Assembly: GCA_031288675.1 (NCBI GenBank)
Contig: JAITQY010000063.1
Location: forward strand, 1 to 17,031
Direction: 5' to 3'
Source of the DNA: Oscillospiraceae bacterium
Lineage (GTDB): Bacteria > Bacillota > Clostridia > Oscillospirales > Oscillospiraceae
Length of the DNA stretch: 17,031 nt
Below the pieces are notes generated by a model. The model made no database searches. It had not been told where the DNA came from and saw only the letters and a program-made list of their open reading frames with translations. Position numbers and translations under genes: made by a program. This document shows positions 12,421 to 17,031 of this stretch, piece by piece. How positions within the stretch are numbered: the first letter of the stretch is position 1; the number at the start of each line of letters is the position of its first letter.

Positions 12421-13428
12421 ATGTCCGATTACCGCGCCGAAGCTCCGGAAATCGTAAGGGAATTCTTAGCGTACCACGAAGACGTGCGTCTGCATAGCCT
12501 GCTTACGGTGGACGAGTATTACTTAGACCTTCGTACATTCCTTCGGTTTCTGAAAGTCAGACGGAAATTAACTCCGGAGGACGCGGACTTCGATGCGATT
12601 GACATCTCCGGCATTGATTTGCCGTTCATCGCGGCGGTCACAAAGGCGGAAATCAGCGCTTACAACAGCTATCTGCGGCGTGACCGTAAACTTCATCAGC
12701 ACGGACACGGCGATGACTGCGGGGTAAACGATAAGACTCTTTACCGCAAGATGTCTACTCTGCGGTCGTTCTTCAAGTATCTTACGGTCAAGACCGGAAA
12801 ACTTCAGCGCAATCCGGTGGAGGACTGGGATATGCCGAAACGCAAGCAGACACTGCCCAAGTACCTTACGCTTAACGAGGCAGCCAAACTTCTGGAACCG
12901 GATGAAAATCGCAGGCATTCTGTGCGTAACCGATGTATCCTGATGATTTTTCTCAATTGCGGACTGCGTATATCCGAAATTTGCTCGCTTAACCTGAACG
13001 ACATACGCGCCGACCACATACGCATATTCGGCAAAGGCGGCAAGGAGCGTATCGCGTACCTGAACGAAGCCTCCGCTGAGGCAATCAACGACTACCTCTC
13101 TGAACGCGCGGCTATTGATACGGATGAAAAAGCCCTGTTCCTCTCGCAGAAAGGCAACCAAAGACTTACGCGTATCGGAGTTCATCAGCTTGTTAAAGCG
13201 CATCTCGGCGACGCGGGGCTTGCCAAAGGGGAGTTCAGCTCCCACAAACTTCGCCATACTGCCGCTACTCTTATGCTCCGTAACGGAGTTGACGTTCGCA
13301 CCCTGCAAGAACTGCTCGGACACGAAAGCCTCAGCACTACGCAGATATACACTCACGTAGACAGCGCGGACTTAAAAACCGCAGCCTCCGCTAATCCGCT
13401 CGGACGTATAAACAGAGCCGAAAACTAA
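12421..13428 (+). CDS. Xer-type tyrosine recombinase
   Basis: Site-specific recombinase of 335 residues. The N-terminal core-binding domain (about 5-130) is slightly longer than in XerC/D because of an insertion with HQHGHGDDC near 92-100. The catalytic domain has the full set: R183 (CGLRISE), K205 (FGKGGKER), H275-x-x-R278 (HKLRH), H301 (LLGHESLS) and nucleophile Y310 (QIYTHV). The LLGHESLSTTQIYTHV ending is Xer-like rather than phage-integrase-like. The ATG at 12421 follows GAGGAGGT (12408-12415); a GTG at 12406 overlaps that ribosome site and is rejected. It is alone behind its own promoter. No att sites, tRNA or phage genes are nearby, so a chromosomal role such as dimer resolution is more likely than a mobile element, but dif was not found. 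Confidence 0.88.
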   Translation: MSDYRAEAPEIVREFLAYHEDVRLHSLLTVDEYYLDLRTFLRFLKVRRKLTPEDADFDAIDISGIDLPFIAAVTKAEISAYNSYLRRDRKLHQHGHGDDCGVNDKTLYRKMSTLRSFFKYLTVKTGKLQRNPVEDWDMPKRKQTLPKYLTLNEAAKLLEPDENRRHSVRNRCILMIFLNCGLRISEICSLNLNDIRADHIRIFGKGGKERIAYLNEASAEAINDYLSERAAIDTDEKALFLSQKGNQRLTRIGVHQLVKAHLGDAGLAKGEFSSHKLRHTAATLMLRNGVDVRTLQELLGHESLSTTQIYTHVDSADLKTAASANPLGRINRAEN

Positions 13429-13452
13429 CCGTCCGTTATAATATCCTTATCA

Positions 13453-13480
13453 TTAACTACTAACTATTAATATTAACTTT
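13453..13480 (+). repeat. Four heptamer units directly before the MBOAT start codon
   Basis: TTAACTA, CTAACTA, TTAATAT, TAACTTT fill 13453-13480 and end exactly at the ATG of 13481. No Shine-Dalgarno sequence is present in this leader. Confidence 0.6.
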
Positions 13481-14896
13481 ATGGTATTTTCATCACCGCT
13501 GTTTATCTTCATATATTTGACGCTGACGCTGCTTGGCTATTACGTTATCCCAATGCTGCTGAGAGGGCGCGGGGAGCGCACCATATACGCCTTGCGCGGA
13601 GTATGGCTGTTCGCTGTCAACCTTGTGTTCTACGCTTGGGGGGAGCCGCTGTACGTATTCCTGATGCTCGCCTCAATTACGGTCAACTACATATTTGGAT
13701 TGCTTATTGCTGAAGCCGCAAACCGGCGCGGCAAAAAATATCTTCTGATTGCGTGTATCGCGGTAAATCTCGGTGCGCTCGGATACTATAAATACGCGGA
13801 TTTATTTCTTACTACCTTAGGGCTGCCCGCAATGGGGCTGACGTTGCCTATCGGAATATCGTTCTACACGTTCCAGACGATGAGTTATCCTATAGACGTA
13901 TACCGCGGCAAAGTTCCGGCGCAAAGAAACTATATCAAGTTCGGCACGTTCGTCGCGCTGTTTCCTCAGCTGATTGCGGGACCGATAGTGCGTTATATAG
14001 ATGTTGCGGAGCAGCTTGACAGGCGGGAACACTCAGTTAGCAAGTTCGCTGACGGAGTAACGCGCTTCACCGTCGGACTTTCTAAAAAAGTTCTGCTTGC
14101 CAACAACGTCGGGGCTCTGTGGAACTGGTACGGCGCTCAGTCCGCAGACGAAATCAGCGCGCTCGGCGCGTGGCTCGGGATTTTGGCGTTTACGCTGCAA
14201 ATCTACTTTGACTTCAGCGGATACAGCGATATGGCGGTAGGACTTGGCAAAATGATAGGATTTGACTTCCCTGAGAACTTTAATTATCCCTATACCGCAA
14301 ATTCTGTCACGGATTTCTGGCGCAGGTGGCACATTACGCTTAGCAGTTGGTTCCGCGATTATGTCTATATCCCGCTCGGCGGAAGCCGGAAAGGCACGGC
14401 AAGACTTATGCTCAACCTTTTAATAGTATGGTGTCTGACAGGGTTTTGGCACGGGGCAAGCTGGAACTTCCTTATGTGGGGATTATACTACGCGGTACTG
14501 CTGATTGCCGAAAAGACGTTCCTGCTCAAAGCGCTGGACAGATTGCCTGCTATTATTGCGCGCATATATACGATTGCGGTGGTGATGCTTGGTTGGGCGC
14601 TGTTTGCGATAGAGGACTTCGGCGCGTTGGGAAGTTACCTGTCGGCGATGCTCGGCGCCGGCGCGGCAATCGACGGAGCCGCGCTGTACTGGCTTAGGAA
14701 CTATGCCGTCACGCTGGTGATTTCGATAGCCGCTTGTACTCCGTTGCCAAAACTTGCCGCAGCCAAGCTCGCCGGAAAGCTAAAGAGCAGTGCGTGGAGT
14801 TATCTCAAACCGGCGGCTGTACTAATAGCGCTCACCCTGTGTACCGCGTCGCTTATAAACAGCGCGTACAATCCTTTTCTCTATTTTAGGTTTTAG
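13481..14896 (+). CDS. MBOAT family O-acyltransferase (AlgI/PatA-like)
   Basis: Polytopic membrane acyltransferase of 471 residues. It opens with the family-typical MVFSSPLFIF and carries PIGISFYTFQTMSYPIDVYRG (123-143), FPQLIAGPIVRY (161-172), DFSGYSDMA (244-252), the WRRWHITLSSWFRDY block with the conserved H284 (280-294), and GFWHGASWNFLMWG with the second conserved His, H324. Proteins of this group pass acetyl groups across the membrane for O-acetylation of exopolysaccharide, peptidoglycan or cell-wall polymers. The next gene, three bases away, encodes a DHHW/AlgJ-like partner, which fits an AlgI-AlgJ type module. The acceptor polymer is unknown, and no polysaccharide synthase is in view. 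The start is ATG, matching the family N-terminus, yet no ribosome site is visible. Confidence 0.92.
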   Translation: MVFSSPLFIFIYLTLTLLGYYVIPMLLRGRGERTIYALRGVWLFAVNLVFYAWGEPLYVFLMLASITVNYIFGLLIAEAANRRGKKYLLIACIAVNLGALGYYKYADLFLTTLGLPAMGLTLPIGISFYTFQTMSYPIDVYRGKVPAQRNYIKFGTFVALFPQLIAGPIVRYIDVAEQLDRREHSVSKFADGVTRFTVGLSKKVLLANNVGALWNWYGAQSADEISALGAWLGILAFTLQIYFDFSGYSDMAVGLGKMIGFDFPENFNYPYTANSVTDFWRRWHITLSSWFRDYVYIPLGGSRKGTARLMLNLLIVWCLTGFWHGASWNFLMWGLYYAVLLIAEKTFLLKALDRLPAIIARIYTIAVVMLGWALFAIEDFGALGSYLSAMLGAGAAIDGAALYWLRNYAVTLVISIAACTPLPKLAAAKLAGKLKSSAWSYLKPAAVLIALTLCTASLINSAYNPFLYFRF

Positions 14897-14899
14897 ATT

Positions 14900-16030
14900 A
14901 TGAAGAAGAATTTACAGCTTACACAGCTTATAACTGTAATAGTGTTCACCGCTTTCCTGTCGGTATTCGGCATACTGTTTGCCGTGCTGCCCGATAGGGA
15001 GTTCAGCGGTTTAGAGAACCGCTATCTTGCCTCCGCGCCTAAGCTTACATTATCCTCGCTGGCTGACGGTAAGTTTACCTCATCATTTGAGACTTACGTT
15101 TCTGACCAGTTCCCGTTCCGTGAGTTCTGGGTAGGAACTAAAGCTCTGACGGAGCGCGTACTTCTCAAGACAGAGAACAACGGTGTTTACTTCGGCATGG
15201 ACGGTTTTCTGTCCGGGCGTTTTACGGTTGACAGCCGGGATGTTTTGAATGATAATGTCAGCGCGGTAAACGCGTTTGCGGAGAGCGCAACTATCCCCGT
15301 TTACTTCGCGCTTATTCCTGGTTCCGGAGCGGTTTGGCGCGGTAAACTTCCTGAAAATTCTATCAACTCTGACCAGCCGGCAATAATCGCGGACGTTTAT
15401 ACGCGGTTAATTGAAAAAGTTGAAACAATAGATTTATATTCTGTTATGGAGAACCATTCGGACGAGTACGTTTACTTCCGCACAGACCACCACTGGACGC
15501 AGTTAGGGGCGCGGTATGCGGCGGAGACATTGGCAGACGCGTTGGACTTGCCTGCGCCTCAGCGGTATTCTGAAACTCTGCTTACGGACGAATTTCGCGG
15601 TACTGCGTTTAACTCATCCGCCGCGTGGTGGGTCAAGCCTGATGAAATCAATGCGTACATCTTGGACGCGTCCGTGACGGCGGAAGACTATAATTCCGGA
15701 GCGTCACAGCCTGCAAGTCTCTATAATCCGGAGTTTCTTTCACAGCTGGGCAAATATCAGTACTTTCTCGGCGGAAATTCTCCTCTGAAAGTAATCAAAA
15801 CAGAACTTGACGGCGCAAAATTGCTTATAATCCGTGACAGCTTTTCAGACGCGCTTGCGCCTCAGCTGATTGAAAGCGCGTCGGAGATACACCTTATCGA
15901 CCTGCGTTATTATAAAGGTTCAGTCGCGGAATACATTGAAGAAAACAGCATTGATAAGGCGCTTATACTCTACAGTGTAAAAAACTTCTGTGAAGACAAA
16001 AACACGGCGCTTATACAAATAACCCGTTAA
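14900..16030 (+). CDS. DHHW family (AlgJ/AlgX-like) O-acetylation partner
   Basis: Protein of 376 residues anchored by one N-terminal helix (about 9-30), with the rest outside the membrane. It contains the family name motif DHHW (196-199, in YFRTDHHWTQLG) and IIRDSFSDAL (311-319), whose Ser314 is the probable nucleophile of an SGNH/AlgX-like acetyltransferase fold; the Asp-His pair of DHHW would complete the catalytic set. The early segment REFSGLENRYLASAPKLT and SDQFPFRE are also typical of the group. It starts three bases after the MBOAT stop with only a weak ribosome site, so expression is probably coupled. Together the two would move an acetyl group from the cytoplasm to an extracellular polymer. 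The pairing is known from families; the target is not. Confidence 0.87.
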   Translation: MKKNLQLTQLITVIVFTAFLSVFGILFAVLPDREFSGLENRYLASAPKLTLSSLADGKFTSSFETYVSDQFPFREFWVGTKALTERVLLKTENNGVYFGMDGFLSGRFTVDSRDVLNDNVSAVNAFAESATIPVYFALIPGSGAVWRGKLPENSINSDQPAIIADVYTRLIEKVETIDLYSVMENHSDEYVYFRTDHHWTQLGARYAAETLADALDLPAPQRYSETLLTDEFRGTAFNSSAAWWVKPDEINAYILDASVTAEDYNSGASQPASLYNPEFLSQLGKYQYFLGGNSPLKVIKTELDGAKLLIIRDSFSDALAPQLIESASEIHLIDLRYYKGSVAEYIEENSIDKALILYSVKNFCEDKNTALIQITR

Positions 16031-16059
16031 CGGGGAATACGGTGAAGAGGGGACAGAAT

Positions 16060-16350
16060 ATGGACGAGTATATTTATGACGTTGCGGAGCTATTTAAGGT
16101 GCTTGGTGATACGACCAGAGCGCGGATAATTCAGGAGCTTGAGGATCACGAGATTTGTGTCTGCAATTTGTCAAAAAAACTGTCAATGACACAATCGGCG
16201 GTTTCGCACCAGCTTAGCATATTAAAACGTGCAAGAATCGTAAAGAGCCGGCGTGAGGGCAAACGGCTGTATTACGCGATTGCCGACCATCATATTGCGG
16301 TGCTGTATGATACCGCGCTTGAACACATTAAGGAAATAGTAAAGTTATGA
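16060..16350 (+). CDS. ArsR/SmtB family metal-sensing repressor
   Basis: Winged-helix repressor of 96 residues. DNA-recognition region MTQSAVSHQLSILKRARIV (43-61) and wing SRREGKRLYYAI (64-75) are typical. Two metal-site signatures are seen. The alpha-5 site D76-x-H78 with H89-x-x-E92 matches the zinc site of SmtB. The C33-V-C35 pair lies at the position of the CadC/ArsR alpha-3 cysteines, though the extra N-terminal cysteines of CadC are absent. Metal-bound protein should release DNA and induce the downstream pump. The ATG at 16060 follows AGGGG with 7-base spacing; a GTG at 16042 overlaps this site and is not used. The stop overlaps the ATPase start (ATGA), so the two are one operon. A dedicated promoter was not seen. 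Confidence 0.9.
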   Translation: MDEYIYDVAELFKVLGDTTRARIIQELEDHEICVCNLSKKLSMTQSAVSHQLSILKRARIVKSRREGKRLYYAIADHHIAVLYDTALEHIKEIVKL

Positions 16351-17031
16351 AAAACATCAAACGTCTTGGAATGCCGCTTTTGCAGATAATAGCAGCCTTG
16401 ATATTCGCGTTCATTGCCGCCGTATTTCTGCCGTATGGAGAAGACCCGTTGCTTAACGCGCTTAATATAGTATGCGTTGCGCTGGCGTGTATCGCCGCGG
16501 GTATTCACACGATTGCGGCGGCGGTGCGTAAGTTTATGCAGGGTTCGCTGATAAACGAGGAAATTCTGATAACACTCAGCGCGGTACTCGCGTGGTCTTT
16601 GTTCGGATACCGCTATAGCATAATGTTCGCGTTCCTTGCGTTCAGGGTAGGTCAGATACTTGTGCGCTATAAAGAGCGCGGCGTATACAGCGACATAGAG
16701 CGTAGCCGCTCCGCTCCGGAGAATGTTCTTGTCACATTTGGCGGAGAGCGGCGTACAGTGTCGTCCGACGACGTAAACTCCGGCGAAGTGATTGAGGTCG
16801 GGGTTGGTCAGCGCATTCCTGCCGACGGCGTAGTATTAGAAGGTGAGAGCAGTATCAGTACGTTTGCAATAACCGGAGCGGGAAGCGCGGTAACTGTTAA
16901 ACCAGGCGATAAAGTGCTTGCCGGCTACATAAACCTTAGCGACGCCCTTTCTATACGGACGCAGGCGGCGGCTTCGGAATCAGTGCTGTCAAAGCTTGTT
17001 GACCGCGTAGCTAACGCAACGGGAGAAAATT
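16347..17031 (+). CDS. P-type heavy-metal ATPase (CadA/ZntA-like), 3' end outside the window, altered TGES motif
   Basis: The first 228 residues of a P1B-type ATPase. There is no N-terminal metal-binding (HMA) domain or CxxC; hydrophobic helices occupy about 10-60, and SLINEEILITLSAV (67-80) matches the LINEE..MT region of CadA/ZntA. The actuator domain runs from about 120, with VNSGEVIEVGVGQRIPADGVVLEGESS (143-169), which is standard. The motif that should read TGES is TGAG (176-179): the Glu needed for dephosphorylation in known P-type ATPases is missing, and the helix before the actuator (FLAFRVGQIL) is also divergent. The phosphorylation site DKTGT and the membrane metal site lie beyond the edge. 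Context with the ArsR/SmtB repressor implies zinc, cadmium or lead export, but activity is doubtful from what is visible. Confidence 0.85.
   Translation, partial: MKNIKRLGMPLLQIIAALIFAFIAAVFLPYGEDPLLNALNIVCVALACIAAGIHTIAAAVRKFMQGSLINEEILITLSAVLAWSLFGYRYSIMFAFLAFRVGQILVRYKERGVYSDIERSRSAPENVLVTFGGERRTVSSDDVNSGEVIEVGVGQRIPADGVVLEGESSISTFAITGAGSAVTVKPGDKVLAGYINLSDALSIRTQAAASESVLSKLVDRVANATGEN

Noticed and set aside
12568..13356. Long minus-strand ORF (262 codons) inside the recombinase gene
   Set aside because: Exact shadow of a well-supported Xer gene; no motifs or ribosome site.
12421..13428. Recombinase as part of a prophage or integrative element
   Set aside because: No phage, conjugation or att-like features nearby; Xer-like C-terminus and own promoter favour a chromosomal role.

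Overview
The window looks like chromosomal DNA of an endospore-forming Clostridia-type Firmicute, probably from an uncultured lineage; I cannot name a genus. The reasons are an SpoIVFA/SpoIVFB-like pair, a short collagen-like protein of the spore-surface type behind a possible mother-cell sigma promoter, Firmicutes families (GdpP, YmdB, DUF3048/YerB, DHHW), and strong AAGGAGG-type ribosome binding sites. Most genes are moderately GC-rich. The stretch around 5.4-6.5 kb is clearly AT-rich and looks acquired.

Layout. 1-4729 (+): 5'-truncated gdpP (c-di-AMP phosphodiesterase), overlapping a polyprenol-phosphate-type GT2 glycosyltransferase; then, behind its own promoter, nadA (quinolinate synthase), overlapping a ymdB-like phosphodiesterase gene. 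4730-6681 (+): an accessory patch with a hicA-hicB toxin-antitoxin operon under a perfect-consensus promoter, an AT-rich HEPN-like gene that appears split by a frameshift, and a small one-helix membrane protein. 6786-9067 (+): a DUF3048 lipoprotein and an unusual fusion of a HAD phosphatase to a YgjP-type zinc metallopeptidase domain. 9097-9645 (-): the collagen-like protein. 9855-10764 (+): HU DNA-binding protein with a structured leader and a terminator, then an Smr-domain-like protein with its own strong terminator. 10802-11020: a perfect-consensus promoter with no gene behind it, running into repeat-rich DNA. 11008-12325 (-): spoIVFA-spoIVFB-like operon. 12340-16030 (+): a Xer-type tyrosine recombinase, then an MBOAT acyltransferase with a DHHW (AlgJ-like) partner, a typical polymer O-acetylation pair. 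16060-17031 (+): an ArsR/SmtB metal-sensing repressor overlapping a P-type metal ATPase that runs off the right edge.

The main unexplained structure is a family of degenerate 7-bp tandem repeats (units such as CGACTAT, CTAACTA, CAATTTG) in five intergenic spots, often directly in front of a start codon. They resemble the heptanucleotide repeats known from cyanobacteria, and the pyrimidine-rich strand is the + strand at every spot. Other points worth attention are the orphan promoter at 10802, the HAD-YgjP fusion, the altered TGES motif of the P-type ATPase, and the split HEPN gene beside hicAB. SpoIVFA/B is known in Bacillus to control processing of pro-sigma-K, and the collagen-like gene has a possible sigma-K-type promoter, so these two loci may act in the same late sporulation programme.
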